Assembly: GCF_008153345.1 (NCBI RefSeq)
Contig: NZ_CP042818.1
Location: 3,125,001-3,189,000 of the forward strand
DNA: 64,000 nt
Direction: 5' to 3'
DNA from: Treponema phagedenis
Lineage (GTDB): Bacteria; Spirochaetota; Spirochaetia; Treponematales; Treponemataceae
The translations under genes and the position numbers were made by a program. Positions 1 through 8,730 of this stretch are shown one piece after another (position 1 is the stretch's first letter; every line of letters starts with the position of its first letter). Under the pieces are notes generated by a model. That model searched no databases. It saw only the letters and a program-made list of their open reading frames with translations, and had not been told where the DNA came from.

Positions 1-485
1 TTTTTTTCTCCTTGGAGGTGAATCCAGTTTGCACCGGCCGTCTCGCCGCAGCAATCGCATACATAGGAATCAAACATACGTGCTGTTTCCGGTAATTCAA
101 TTTTTGCGGCCATAACATCAAACATTTCTTGAGGCTCAAGACTTTGATAGTATTCCAGTGATTTTTCCCGCGTTATAGATTCAGGTCTCTTTTTTAGCAT
201 GAGTCGGACAGATTTTTTATTTGTGCGATTATAAAAAGAAAAAGCCTGTTTTCCGGTCATGTGAAACAGCAAATTCCCTTTGCCAATACTGCAACCTAAA
301 ATTACTTGAATTGAATCAACCTCACAGGCATCATTTTCGCAGATACAGACAACCTGTTCATCTGAGGAAAATTTCAAATCTAATAAATCGATTGCATACA
401 ATGTCGCTTTATACCCGATTGTCAATCCGCCGTATTCGTGCCCGTGAAATTGAACACATCTTTCCCATAATAACTTCTTATCCAT
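1..485 (-). CDS. FmdE-family zinc-ribbon protein, partial (runs off the window start)
   Basis: The reading frame starts at an ATG (483-485) behind an AAGGAT ribosome site, 10 bases after the stop of the upstream ATPase gene, and stays open to base 1. The 161 visible residues show the FmdE pattern: C10, H14 and H16 in CVQFHGHEYGG, a cluster C47/C49/C54/C65 around CENDACEVDSI and LGCSIGKGNL, and a C-terminal CDCCGE (143-148) that looks like the start of a treble-clef or zinc-ribbon tail. FmdE domains are named after a formylmethanofuran dehydrogenase operon gene, and in bacteria they often sit beside FecCD-type importers. A link to molybdate or another metal complex is inferred from context only. 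Translational coupling to the ATPase is likely. Confidence 0.75.
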   Translation of the reverse strand, partial: MDKKLLWERCVQFHGHEYGGLTIGYKATLYAIDLLDLKFSSDEQVVCICENDACEVDSIQVILGCSIGKGNLLFHMTGKQAFSFYNRTNKKSVRLMLKKRPESITREKSLEYYQSLEPQEMFDVMAAKIELPETARMFDSYVCDCCGETAGANWIHLQGEK

Positions 486-495
486 ATTTTTATCC

Positions 496-1254
496 TTATG
501 TTTCTACCAATACAGTATAATGCCCTTCAACTTTTACTATTCTTGCATCAACATCATACACCTCTTTCAATGCAATAGTATCTAAAATAGACATATCCCC
601 ATATTTATAAACCTGTCCTTGCTGCATTAACAAAAAGCGATCGCAAAATCTCAATGCCAAATTTAAATCATGAATAACCATAATCGCGGATATACCATCG
701 TCATAACAGATGTCTTGTATAATCTGCAATACTTGGTATTGATTACGAATATCTAAATTACTGATTGGCTCGTCAAGCAGCAAAACCTTTGGCCTTTGAG
801 CAAGAGCTCTGGCTAATATAACTTTTTGCCGTTCTCCTCCGCTGAGCTGATTTAAAAAACGTCCCTGCATATCTCCGGTCAGATTCAGCCGTTCCATAAC
901 CTCATGGATAATAGCGTGATCGTTTTTTGTGTAATACCAGCGCATATAAGGTTTGCGCCCCAGCATTACAATATCATATACGGTCATCTCTGTGTTTGGC
1001 ACATTTTGTGAAACAAATACAACTTGCTTTGCGGCCTCTCTGATAGGCATCGACAGAATATCTGCCCCATCAAGCATTACTGTTCCCGAATTGGCACGTA
1101 GAATATGATTTAAACATTTGAGCAGGGGGCTCTTTCCCACACCGTTATTGCCAAGTATTGCAAGGGTTTCTCCGTCATTCACATGGAAGCATATATCTTG
1201 CAGAACATTGGGATAACCACGGTAATGGTAAGAAATATTTTCTACGCGTATCAC
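496..1254 (-). CDS. FecE/FhuC-type ABC transporter ATP-binding protein
   Basis: This 252-residue protein is the ATPase of a type II importer for iron-siderophore, haem, cobalamin or oxyanion substrates. It has a Walker A at about 35-42 (GNNGVGKS), a signature LSGGERQ near 137, Walker B KVLLLDEP and the switch histidine in MVIHDLN. The start is a GTG that overlaps the TGA of the permease remnant by four bases (GTGA), so the genes were translationally coupled. The residue after GKS is proline (codon CCC) instead of the usual threonine, which is unusual for a Walker A loop and may reduce activity. Its permease is broken, so the importer is probably non-functional here unless another permease serves it. 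Confidence 0.85.
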   Translation of the reverse strand: MIRVENISYHYRGYPNVLQDICFHVNDGETLAILGNNGVGKSPLLKCLNHILRANSGTVMLDGADILSMPIREAAKQVVFVSQNVPNTEMTVYDIVMLGRKPYMRWYYTKNDHAIIHEVMERLNLTGDMQGRFLNQLSGGERQKVILARALAQRPKVLLLDEPISNLDIRNQYQVLQIIQDICYDDGISAIMVIHDLNLALRFCDRFLLMQQGQVYKYGDMSILDTIALKEVYDVDARIVKVEGHYTVLVET

Positions 1255-2248
1255 TTCCGTTTACTCTCCTTAAATAAAAGGTGTAAAAACAAGGGGCCGC
1301 CTAAAAAAGAAGTAATTGCGCCTATCGGTAAAATTACCTGACTGACCGCGATGCTGGCAAATAAATCACTTAACAGCAAGATTGTTGCTCCTGTTAAGAT
1401 GGAGCCCGGTATCAAATACACATGATTGCTTCCAACCACTAAGCGAACAATATGCGGTGCCACCAGTCCGACAAAACTGATAAGTCCTACATTGGATACA
1501 ATAACGGAAGTTACAAGACAACATAGCACTAAATTACAATAGTTACTCTTTGTACGTTAATACCAAGGCTTACTGCTGTTTCAGCACCGCTTAAAAGAGC
1601 ATTATAATCCCAGCGATGAAAACAACAGTAAATAATTAAAACGGCTACGGTTATAGACATTCTACGCAATTCCCGCCAGCCGGGGCTGCTCAAATTTCCA
1701 AAAGTCCAGTATACTAATGTAACGTTTTGTAATTAACTTCCGGTTATACAAATTGGAGCACTAACAATGAGGGAGTGCGGATTTAAGCATTCCTATGGTA
1801 AATTACTCGCCGTTGCGCCGTGTCGGGCTCTTTTTTATAAAATTTTTTACGTTTTGGGTAAGATGTATTAAAAAAATATAATCAACTTATTAAAAAAACG
1901 TTATACTAAAGTTGCAAGTTGTATTTCATCAGCAAAATATTGAATCAATGTGGTCGCACCGGAAAACATAGCACTAATAGCAACACCTGCAAGTACAATA
2001 CTTTCCGGACTAATGTTACGAAAGTGTGAAAGCCCGAGAATCGTTAATGCCACCGAGATGGATCCGATAAACGCACACACAGGAACACCAAATCCCATGC
2101 TGTTTCCCATACCCAATACAACAATTGCAACAGTCGCACCAAAACTCGTACCCTGCGAAACTCCGGGTGTTGATGCGGATGCTAACGGGTTTTGCAAAAC
2201 AGCTTGTAAAACACAGCCGGCTAATCCCAAGCCCATACCGGCAATCGA
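1251..2248 (-). pseudogene. FecCD-type permease, decayed (5' loss, element insertion, frameshift)
   Basis: Three pieces of one FecCD permease are visible. The first (2248-1902) begins abruptly with SIAGMGLGLAGCVLQ, just after an in-frame TAA, so roughly the first 80-100 residues are missing. It ends at ADEIQLATLV, where a MITE-like element is inserted. The second piece (about 1717-1540) resumes with YWTFGNLSSPGW and reaches GINVQRVTIV. A single-base frame change near 1540 then leads into the third piece, which reads LVLCCLVTSVIVSNVGLISFVGLVAPHIVRL to the stop at 1251. Family members carry the same order of motifs (NPLA, GV..G, FADE, FWTFG, GP.GF.GL..PH..R) in one frame, so this is a clear pseudogene. 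Confidence 0.88.
1718..1905. mobile_element. MITE-like element (M family), full copy inside the permease pseudogene
   Basis: The element has imperfect terminal inverted repeats: the left end reads TGTAACGTTTTGTAATTAA, and the right end, read inward on the other strand, is TATAACGTTTTTTTAATAAG. It carries no open reading frame. The 8-base word TATACTAA occurs at 1710-1717 and 1902-1909 and looks like a target duplication, although part of it may belong to the terminal repeat. Deleting the element with one copy of the duplication restores the permease sequence ATLVYWTFG in frame. Another full copy lies at 28166-28349, a longer one at 52725-53114, and partial copies near 15600, 43655 and 57645. 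No transposase with matching ends is in the window. Confidence 0.75.
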
Positions 2249-2476
2249 TTAGTCCGAACCGCAAGATTTATTTTGTTGTCGCTCGGCAGTCCGAAAATTC
2301 CCCTAAAAAACACGCAAAAACACACCATTTTTGCTAAACCGCGTAATAAAATTTGCCAAACCGCGTGTAAAGTTACAACGTGCAAAATCTCGGCTTGTTT
2401 TTTCTTGATTTGTCGGGTATACTTGGGCTGTTGTTTTTATATACTAGAGTCTGCTTGGCGGACTTGAGGAGGAAAT

Positions 2477-3292
2477 ATGCGTGGAGTGAAAAAGATTGTT
2501 GCTGTTTTGTTTTGCTTTTGTGCAATTAGCTTTTTGGCGGCACAGTCGAAAAAGGGCGGGAAATCAGCATTACCGAACTTAAAAGGGCGGACAATTTATG
2601 CCGTTACCGAAAATGCGTATCCGCCGCTTAACTTTGTCAATCCTAAAACAGGAAAGGGAGAAGGTTGGGAATATGATGCGGTAAATGAAATCGGCAAGCG
2701 ATTGAATGCGAAGATCGTCTGGAATCTGATAAGCTGGGATGCAATGATTCAGGCAATTCGCGATGAACAATTTGATGTTGGAATGGACGGTATTACTATA
2801 AATGATGAACGTAAAAAACAGGTTGACTTTTCAGAACCTTACCTCATTTCTCAAATGTTTATGCTGGTACGCGCAAACGAAAACCGCTTTAAAAATGAAA
2901 AAGAATTTGCCGCTAACAAGAAGCTTCTTGTCGGCAGTCAAAACGGAACCACTAATTTTTATGTAACAGTCTATGATGTGCTTGACGGAGATGAAAAAAA
3001 CAAACGTATTAAACTTTTTGAAACTTTCGGCGCAAGCGTGCAAGCCTTGATTGCCGGTGATGTTGATATGGTGCTTATGGATGCCGCTTCAAGTCGCGGA
3101 TATATCGGGGCAAATCCCGGAAAACTTAAAACAGTAGGCGGACCGCTCGGTACTGATGAACTCGGGTTTATCTTTAAAAAAGGTTCAGATTTAGTTGCTC
3201 CCTTCAATGCCGCTCTTGCGGAAATGAAAGCGGATGGAACGCTGGATAAATTAACTACCAAATGGTTTTTTGAATATCAATATAAAAATTAA
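2477..3292 (+). CDS. Amino-acid-type ABC transporter substrate-binding protein (SBP_bac_3)
   Basis: This 271-residue periplasmic solute-binding protein follows a strong ribosome site (GAGGAGG) six bases before the ATG. Residues 1-22 form a signal peptide ending AAQ, and no lipobox cysteine is present. The family's core pattern is clear: [14 protein letters not shown], then [16 protein letters not shown], then [37 protein letters not shown] split across the ligand-binding cleft, and a second lobe with [12 protein letters not shown]. Members bind polar amino acids and pass them to a membrane permease. No permease or ATPase lies next to it, so it is either an orphan or works with a remote transporter. 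A strong terminator follows directly. Confidence 0.88.
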   Translation: MRGVKKIVAVLFCFCAISFLAAQSKKGGKSALPNLKGRTIYAVTENAYPPLNFVNPKTGKGEGWEYDAVNEIGKRLNAKIVWNLISWDAMIQAIRDEQFDVGMDGITINDERKKQVDFSEPYLISQMFMLVRANENRFKNEKEFAANKKLLVGSQNGTTNFYVTVYDVLDGDEKNKRIKLFETFGASVQALIAGDVDMVLMDAASSRGYIGANPGKLKTVGGPLGTDELGFIFKKGSDLVAPFNAALAEMKADGTLDKLTTKWFFEYQYKN

Positions 3293-3309
3293 TTAACACG
3301 CTTTTTAGG

Positions 3310-3345
3310 CACAAGCAAGACACACTCTGTCTTGCTTGTGTAATT
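3310..3345 (+). terminator. Rho-independent terminator after the amino-acid binding protein
   Basis: A perfect 13-bp stem (3310-3322 with 3328-3340) closes a five-base CACTC loop and is followed by TAATTGTTT. It lies 17 bases after the stop codon. Confidence 0.75.
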
Positions 3346-3400
3346 GTTTAACCCTTCAATAACACGTACTGATCGAAGCATCCGTCGATAATGGCTTGCG

Positions 3401-3690
3401 GTTCAGCATTCCTATGGTAAACTACCCACCGTTGCTCAATTCCAAACGATGTTTTAAAGCAAGGCAGTTTGCAAAGCTTTAAAACTCGTTGGCAAAGCGG
3501 AGGCAAATTATTAACGCTTTGCCCTATGGTAAGTTTACTCACCGTTGTCAAGCTCAGAACCGCCACGGATGGCGGTTGTTCTAAACAGAATTGAGTTTGA
3601 AAACTACCACAGCTATATAAACAGAAGTTTTCAAACTCATAGGTTTCATTTTGCCACGGATGGCAAAATGAAACCGTTGCGTCGGCAATT
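3401..3690. repeat. Hairpin-cassette cluster (H family)
   Basis: Five palindromes follow each other after the shared lead-in CTATGGTAAACTACCCACCG. They are GTTTTAAAGC (3451-3460) with GCTTTAAAAC (3476-3485); GGCAAAGCG with CGCTTTGCC; ACCGCC-ACGGAT-GGCGGT; GAGTTTGAAAACT with AGTTTTCAAACTC; and GTTTCATTTTGCC-ACGGAT-GGCAAAATGAAAC. Two of these share the loop ACGGAT. The reading frames seen through this block are by-products of the palindromes. Confidence 0.75.
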
Positions 3691-3741
3691 AACTTCAAAA
3701 CAGGAAAGCTTGGTCTGTAAGCGTATCCTCAGATAAAATGC

Positions 3742-3836
3742 TTGACATCTCATTATTCTGTGTTACACTTTTAATTATGATGCATATGCGATAGAGGTAA
3801 GAAAATTTTCTATAATTTTGAATATCTATATCGCAT
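3742..3836 (+). promoter_or_regulatory. Promoter and dyad of the sugar-transport operon
   Basis: TTGACA (3742-3747) and TACACT (3764-3769) are 16 bases apart and match a sigma-70 promoter. Downstream, ATGCGATA (3786-3793) and its exact complement TATCGCAT (3829-3836) are separated by 35 bases rich in A and T. The pair could be an operator bound by a looping regulator, or a leader hairpin. About 155 bases of leader lie before the first gene. Confidence 0.6.
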
Positions 3837-3991
3837 CTATTATGTGAAGAAAGGTGATAAAAACCGTCTAAGACAGCACGGATTTTTTATCGACAAGTTT
3901 TGCCTTGTAAAATGAGCTGGGCAAAATTCGCTTATTTACCCTGCTTTTTAAGGATCTGATGATCCTTTTAAAAGTATGTGCGGGAGAGTGT

Positions 3992-5278
3992 ATGAAAAAA
4001 ATAACAAAAAAGATTATCGGAATTTTGCTTGTAACTTGTTTATGCGGCGTGGTCTCTTGTGCAAAATCCGAAGATACGGCGAGTTCGGGAAAGGTCATCA
4101 ACATGTTTCAACTTAAGGTTGAAATTAAAGATGCGCTTGATGCCTATGCGGCGCAGTACAGCGCGGAGAACTCGGGCGTAACCGTAAAGGTTGAAACACT
4201 GGGCGGCGGCGGAGATTACGGCGGAGTGCTGAAAGCAAAGATTCAGGCAGGGCAAATGCCGGACATTTTTGTTATTGAAGGTATTGGCGGCTATCAGGTA
4301 TGGAAGGATTATATTGCCGATTTAAGCGATCAGTCTTGGGTTGCGGACACGGATCTTGCCATGAAAGTAGACGGAAAGGTTATCGGCTTTCCGGTAAGTA
4401 TTGAAGGATACGGGCTTGCGTATAATGCGGAAATTCTTCAAAAGGCGGGTGTTGACCCTGCAACGCTTACAACACGCAACGCATATGAAGAAGCTTTTAA
4501 ACTCATTGATTCAAAAAAGAAAGAGCTGGGACTTGATGCGGTTGTCTCTATGGCGGCATCGGTTGGCGGCGGCATGTGGTGGGTTGTCGGCCATCACAGT
4601 TTTGCCTGTTATTTAGGCGGCGGTTTAGCGCAAGATGATACAAGCATTGCGGATATGCTTGTTAAAGAAGGCAAACTTGATGATGAGCGTTTTGCACAAT
4701 ATACAAAGTATTTGCAGCTCCTGTTCAAGTATGCGGATAAAAATGTTTTGTTAAACGGTAGCTATGATAATCAGGTGGCGGCCTTTGCCCAACAAAAAAC
4801 AGCCTTTTTGCATCAGGGTAACTGGGTTGACCCGAACCTGAAACAATTGAATGCGAATTTTAAAATGGGCTATGCGCCGCACGCGTTCCTCGATACGGAA
4901 GACAAGGGCTTGTATTTGTTTGCGCCAAGTTTTTATTGCGTAAACGTAAAAAGCCCCAATGCGGAAGAAGCAAAAAAATTCCTTACGTCTATCGCAATGA
5001 CTCCGAAGGGACATGAATATATGGTAACAAAGGCGGGTATGATACCTGCGTTTAAGTCGGTTACCTTAATGCCCGAAGGTCAGCTGAGTAAAGCGCTTGT
5101 TGAAGCAAATATGCGCGGCGGCAATCACGGCGTGTTTTTCGGCATGATGCCCGACGGCACCGGACAAAATATCTTTGCGCCGATTTTTGATTTGTTTGCG
5201 CAACATCCCGATAATTCGGAACAATTTATAAAAGACATGAAAAAAGCGGTTGCCGGTTTACCTGCAATGTCAAAATAA
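3992..5278 (+). CDS. Sugar ABC transporter substrate-binding lipoprotein (family 1)
   Basis: The ATG at 3992 is chosen because GGGAGAG lies directly upstream and the protein then opens with a classic lipoprotein signal: MKKITKK, a hydrophobic stretch, and the lipobox VVSC with C23. The 428-residue product has the features of carbohydrate-binding proteins of the MsmE/SBP_bac_8 group: FVIEGIGGYQVWKDYIADLSD near the N-terminal lobe, GFPVSIEGYGLAYNAEIL, and the aromatic-rich GGMWWVVGHHSF segment that would contact sugar rings. It would be anchored on the periplasmic side of the inner membrane. It heads a four-gene operon with two permeases and a GH4 glycosidase, so an oligosaccharide or glycoside ligand is likely. 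The ATPase is not encoded here. Confidence 0.85.
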   Translation: MKKITKKIIGILLVTCLCGVVSCAKSEDTASSGKVINMFQLKVEIKDALDAYAAQYSAENSGVTVKVETLGGGGDYGGVLKAKIQAGQMPDIFVIEGIGGYQVWKDYIADLSDQSWVADTDLAMKVDGKVIGFPVSIEGYGLAYNAEILQKAGVDPATLTTRNAYEEAFKLIDSKKKELGLDAVVSMAASVGGGMWWVVGHHSFACYLGGGLAQDDTSIADMLVKEGKLDDERFAQYTKYLQLLFKYADKNVLLNGSYDNQVAAFAQQKTAFLHQGNWVDPNLKQLNANFKMGYAPHAFLDTEDKGLYLFAPSFYCVNVKSPNAEEAKKFLTSIAMTPKGHEYMVTKAGMIPAFKSVTLMPEGQLSKALVEANMRGGNHGVFFGMMPDGTGQNIFAPIFDLFAQHPDNSEQFIKDMKKAVAGLPAMSK

Positions 5279-5322
5279 GAAACGCTGTTTTTTAGGGGCA
5301 AAAAAGGAGGAGTTTTTTTAAT

Positions 5323-5352
5323 GTTGCTGTTTCTTTTTTAAGAAACAGCAAC
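5323..5352 (+). promoter_or_regulatory. Intercistronic hairpin between binding protein and permease genes
   Basis: A perfect 13-bp stem, GTTGCTGTTTCTT paired with AAGAAACAGCAAC, closes a TTTT loop. It is not followed by a T-run, so it more likely protects the upstream message or partly attenuates transcription, which would give more binding protein than permease. Confidence 0.6.
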
Positions 5353-5390
5353 TCGCCCGCATGTTTTGTTTGAAAAACCGGAGAGCTACA

Positions 5391-6278
5391 ATGAATGAAA
5401 CTAAACTGACAAGTCTGCTTTTTATATTACCGTGCGTGTTTGCATTTTTAATGATCAATATTATTCCTTTCGGTTTTGGCTTATACTATTCTTTTACGGA
5501 CTGGAATGGAATCAGCACAAGTGTTTCTTTTACCGGATTAAAGAATTTTAAAAACTTATTTACCGCCCCCGATTTTTTGTTTTCATTTTTAATTACCATA
5601 CAATATACGCTTATCAATGTAATTCTGGTAAATGTTGTAAGCTTTTTGTTAGCCTTAATTGTTACAAGCTCCGTCCGGCTAAAAAATTTTTATCGCGCGG
5701 GATATTTTGTTCCTTATTTAATCGGCGGCATTGTACTGGGATATATCTGGCAATTTATTTTTAATAACATTCTTGTTTCACTTGGGAACACCGCATCAAT
5801 TCAGTTTTTGCAAACCTCATTTTTAGGGAAATCCGGGGCTGTTATCTTTATTATGGCGCTTGTTAATACATGGCAATACGCCGGTTATATTATGCTTATT
5901 TATGTTGCGGCAATTCAGGCAATTCCCTCATCGCTACTGGAGGCAGCAGAGGTTGACGGTGCGGGGTATGTTACCCGCGTCAGAAAAATTCTTATCCCAA
6001 TGACTGCAAATGCTTTTACCATCTCGGTGTTTTTAACACTCACCTCATCCTTTAAACAATACGATATGAACTTTACGCTTACAAACGGCGGCCCTGCAAC
6101 AAGGTTTTTAGATACGCCGGTAAATGCAAGCCAGCTTTTAACCATGAATATTGTAAACACGGCGGCGGCAAACCGCATGGGAGAAGCGCAGGCAAAGGCA
6201 GTTATTCTTTTTATCGCCTTGCTCATTATTTCGCTTATTCAAGTAACCGTCAATAAAAGAAAAGAACAGGAAATGTAA
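5391..6278 (+). CDS. Sugar ABC transporter permease, UgpA/MsmF type
   Basis: The ATG at 5391 has GGAGAG six bases upstream; an upstream ATG in the same frame lacks such a site. The 295-residue protein has an N-terminal membrane segment (LLFILPCVFAFLMINIIPF), the SFTDWNG motif usual in this family, and about six membrane segments in total. The cytoplasmic EAA loop that docks on the ATPase reads EAAEVDGAGYVTRVRKILIP. It should pair with the following permease to form the membrane channel for the sugar taken up by the binding lipoprotein. Confidence 0.88.
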   Translation: MNETKLTSLLFILPCVFAFLMINIIPFGFGLYYSFTDWNGISTSVSFTGLKNFKNLFTAPDFLFSFLITIQYTLINVILVNVVSFLLALIVTSSVRLKNFYRAGYFVPYLIGGIVLGYIWQFIFNNILVSLGNTASIQFLQTSFLGKSGAVIFIMALVNTWQYAGYIMLIYVAAIQAIPSSLLEAAEVDGAGYVTRVRKILIPMTANAFTISVFLTLTSSFKQYDMNFTLTNGGPATRFLDTPVNASQLLTMNIVNTAAANRMGEAQAKAVILFIALLIISLIQVTVNKRKEQEM

Positions 6279-6280
6279 GT

Positions 6281-7147
6281 ATGAAAACGCATACCGAAAA
6301 ACAACTGAAAAAAATACTGCTTGAAGTTTTTGCCTTTCTGCTGCTTATCTTTTTTATTGCACCTTTTATTATGGTAATTATTAACTCCGCAAAAACATCG
6401 CAGGAAATTATTTATAATGCGGTTGCCATGCCGGAAAAACCGTCGCAGCTTATCACTAATGTCATGCGAATATTTCATAATCCTACCGTAAATTATCTGA
6501 AAGCTTTCGGCGACAGCACAATAATTACAGTATTGTCCATCATAATCATTGCGGTGTTTTCTTCAATGTGTGCATGGGTTTTGGTAAGAACAAAAAAAGC
6601 TTGGGCAAACTTTTTATTTTTACTCTTTGTTTCTGCAATGGTTATTCCGTTTCAGGTACTCATGTATCCGCTGGTACAATGGCTGAACGTTCTTGGAAGA
6701 ATACTGCATGTTCGATTACTCGGCTCTTATGCGGGAATTATTTTTGCATATCTCGGCTTCGGAACGCCGCTTTCTATTTTTATCTTTCACGGGTTTATAA
6801 AAACCATTCCCTTTGAACTTGAAGAAGCCGCCAGAATCGATGGCTGCAATCGGGCTAAAACATTTTTTGTTATTGTTTTTCCCTTACTGCAACCGATTAT
6901 TGTAACCGTGCTAATACTAAACGGCATATGGATTTGGAATGATTATCTTTTACCCTTGCTGGTGCTCGGCTCCAACGGAGCAGTGCAAACAATTCCGATT
7001 GCGGTAACCGTCTTTGCCGGTGCATACCTTAAACAGTGGGATCTTATTCTCACCTCTACATTGATTGCGATCGTACCGGTTATTGTATTATTTTTGGCGG
7101 CACAAAAATATATTATCAGAGGAATGATTGAAGGTTCAATTAAATAA
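6281..7147 (+). CDS. Sugar ABC transporter permease, UgpE/MsmG type
   Basis: The gene begins two bases after the stop of the first permease, and its ribosome site (CAGGAAATG) lies inside that gene's end, so the two are translated together. The 288-residue product has six predicted membrane segments. Its EAA loop reads EEAARIDGCNRAKTFFVIV, followed by PLLQPIIVT, as in the second permease of carbohydrate importers. The C-terminal tail is the usual short AQKYIIRGMIEGSIK-type ending (the RGM..GAVK consensus of this family). Confidence 0.88.
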   Translation: MKTHTEKQLKKILLEVFAFLLLIFFIAPFIMVIINSAKTSQEIIYNAVAMPEKPSQLITNVMRIFHNPTVNYLKAFGDSTIITVLSIIIIAVFSSMCAWVLVRTKKAWANFLFLLFVSAMVIPFQVLMYPLVQWLNVLGRILHVRLLGSYAGIIFAYLGFGTPLSIFIFHGFIKTIPFELEEAARIDGCNRAKTFFVIVFPLLQPIIVTVLILNGIWIWNDYLLPLLVLGSNGAVQTIPIAVTVFAGAYLKQWDLILTSTLIAIVPVIVLFLAAQKYIIRGMIEGSIK

Positions 7148-7191
7148 TTGAAACAATACTATAAACGGATTTTAATCCAAAGGAGTTTGAC

Positions 7192-8547
7192 ATGAAGATT
7201 GTGTTAGTGGGCGCAGGAAGTGCTCAGTTCGGCTATGGTTCTTTAGGAGATATTTTCTCAAGCAAGGTTCTTGAAAAAAGTGAAATTTGCTTGTTGGATA
7301 TAAACGAAGAATCACTCCATGAGGTATTGCAAAATGCGCAAGCCTTTATCGAAAAACACAAATTACCTTTTACCGTAAAAGCAACCACCGATCGAAAAAA
7401 AGCGTTTAAAGGAGCTGACTTCATTATTTCATCAATAGAGGTTGGCGACCGGTTTAAACTTTGGGAAGAAGATTGGAAAGTTCCGCTGCAATACGGCATT
7501 CATCAAGTATACGGAGAAAATGGCGGCCCGGGCGGCGTTTTCCATTCATTACGCATTGTGCCGCCTATTTTGGACATTGTAAAAGATGCGATGGAAATTT
7601 GCCCCGATGCCTATATTTTCAATTACTCAAATCCGATGACGGCCATTTGCACTACGGTAAAACGAGCTTACCCCGAAGCAAAATTTATCGGGCTTTGTCA
7701 TGAAATCGGTTGGCTTAACAGCTGGCTGCCGCCCATGCTGAACATTAAAATTGAAGACATTTATTTTAAAGCGACAGGTTTAAATCATTTCAGCTGCATG
7801 CTTGAGGTTAAAAACAAAAAAACAGGGAAAGATTTATACCCGGAGGTTTTGGAAAAGGCGGAAGCATTCTTTTTACATGACCCCGGCTACAGCGACTTGC
7901 TCGATAAAGAACTTGCCGGCAAAAGCGGAGAGGAGCGGGAAGGCTATGAAAAAGCAACAAGCTCCGGAAAAAGTCGATACGAATGGGCGGACAAACGAAT
8001 TGTGCAATTTATGCTGAAAAACTATAAATTGCTGCCGATTACCAACGACAGCCATTTCGGTGAGTACATAGGCTGGGCATGGGACGTTGTTGACCATCGA
8101 GGCATTTTAGATTTCTTCGATTTTTATAAACTCTCGCTTAGACAGAACGTCCACCATGAGATTCAGTTAAAAACAAGCGAACGCGTTGTGCCGATTATCG
8201 AAGGTATTATCGGCGATCTGAATTACGAAGAATCTGCGGTAAACCTTTTAAACAACGGCGCAATAAAAGAGCTTCCGGATTGGATTGCGGTTGAAGTTCC
8301 CGCAATGATTCACAAAGGAGGGCTTACTCCAATTGAACTCCCGGATTTACAAAAAGGCTATGCTTCCTTGCTGCGCTCCTATTGCGGAGTCTACGATCTT
8401 ACCGCAGAAGCAATTATCCATAAAAAAAGAGAATATGTGATACAGGCAATGCTTGCAAGCCCCGTGGTTCATCACGCGCGCTGCATTGAAGAAATGGTAG
8501 ACCGCATGATAAGCCGCCAGCGAGAATGGCTTGGCTACCTGCAATAA
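7192..8547 (+). CDS. Glycoside hydrolase family 4 enzyme (alpha-glucosidase/galactosidase or glucuronidase type)
   Basis: A good AAAGGAG site precedes the ATG. The 451-residue protein begins with the NAD-binding turn VLVGAGSAQFG and has the GH4 hallmarks NYSNPMT (near 143), GLCHEIG (near 167), where the cysteine and histidine bind the divalent metal, and TGLNHFS (near 195). GH4 enzymes use NAD and a metal such as manganese to cleave glycosides by an oxidation-elimination route in the cytoplasm. The CHE motif points to the LplD/alpha-glucosidase/glucuronidase side of the family more than to classic CHS alpha-galactosidases; the exact sugar cannot be read. It ends the operon, so it probably cleaves what the transporter imports. 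Confidence 0.85.
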   Translation: MKIVLVGAGSAQFGYGSLGDIFSSKVLEKSEICLLDINEESLHEVLQNAQAFIEKHKLPFTVKATTDRKKAFKGADFIISSIEVGDRFKLWEEDWKVPLQYGIHQVYGENGGPGGVFHSLRIVPPILDIVKDAMEICPDAYIFNYSNPMTAICTTVKRAYPEAKFIGLCHEIGWLNSWLPPMLNIKIEDIYFKATGLNHFSCMLEVKNKKTGKDLYPEVLEKAEAFFLHDPGYSDLLDKELAGKSGEEREGYEKATSSGKSRYEWADKRIVQFMLKNYKLLPITNDSHFGEYIGWAWDVVDHRGILDFFDFYKLSLRQNVHHEIQLKTSERVVPIIEGIIGDLNYEESAVNLLNNGAIKELPDWIAVEVPAMIHKGGLTPIELPDLQKGYASLLRSYCGVYDLTAEAIIHKKREYVIQAMLASPVVHHARCIEEMVDRMISRQREWLGYLQ

Positions 8548-8590
8548 AAGTTCCGCCTCGTGTGCCGCATCACTCAATAGGGTAACGTCC

Positions 8591-8634
8591 TTTTGATACC
8601 GCAATTGGTTTCTTAACAAATTGCGATATCAAAA
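8591..8634 (+). terminator. Hairpin after the GH4 operon
   Basis: TTTTGATA (8591-8598) pairs with TATCAAAA (8627-8634), and CGCAATT (8600-8606) pairs with AATTGCG (8619-8625), giving a 15-bp stem with one mismatch. It lies 44 bases past the operon's stop. Confidence 0.55.
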
Positions 8635-8690
8635 ATGATTTTATAAAAGAGTTGTTTTTATTGTGTGTTTATTAAAGAAAGACTAAAAGA

Positions 8691-8722
8691 AACGCCCCTG
8701 CCGGAAAACCGGCAGGGGCGTT
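8691..8722. terminator. Strong bidirectional terminator
   Basis: AACGCCCCTGCCGG (8691-8704) pairs perfectly with 8709-8722 around an AAAA loop. T-rich stretches flank it in both directions (ATTCATTTTT on the plus strand, TCTTTTAG on the minus strand), so it can end both the GH4 operon and the convergent lipoprotein gene. Confidence 0.85.
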
Positions 8723-8730
8723 ATTCATTT

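Noticed and set aside
221-520. A 99-codon plus-strand frame
   Set aside because: It lies opposite the FmdE-like gene, which has motifs, a start and a ribosome site on the minus strand.
3348-3736. Frames of 116 and 63 codons on both strands
   Set aside because: They are formed by hairpin arms in an H cluster and have no family-like sequence.
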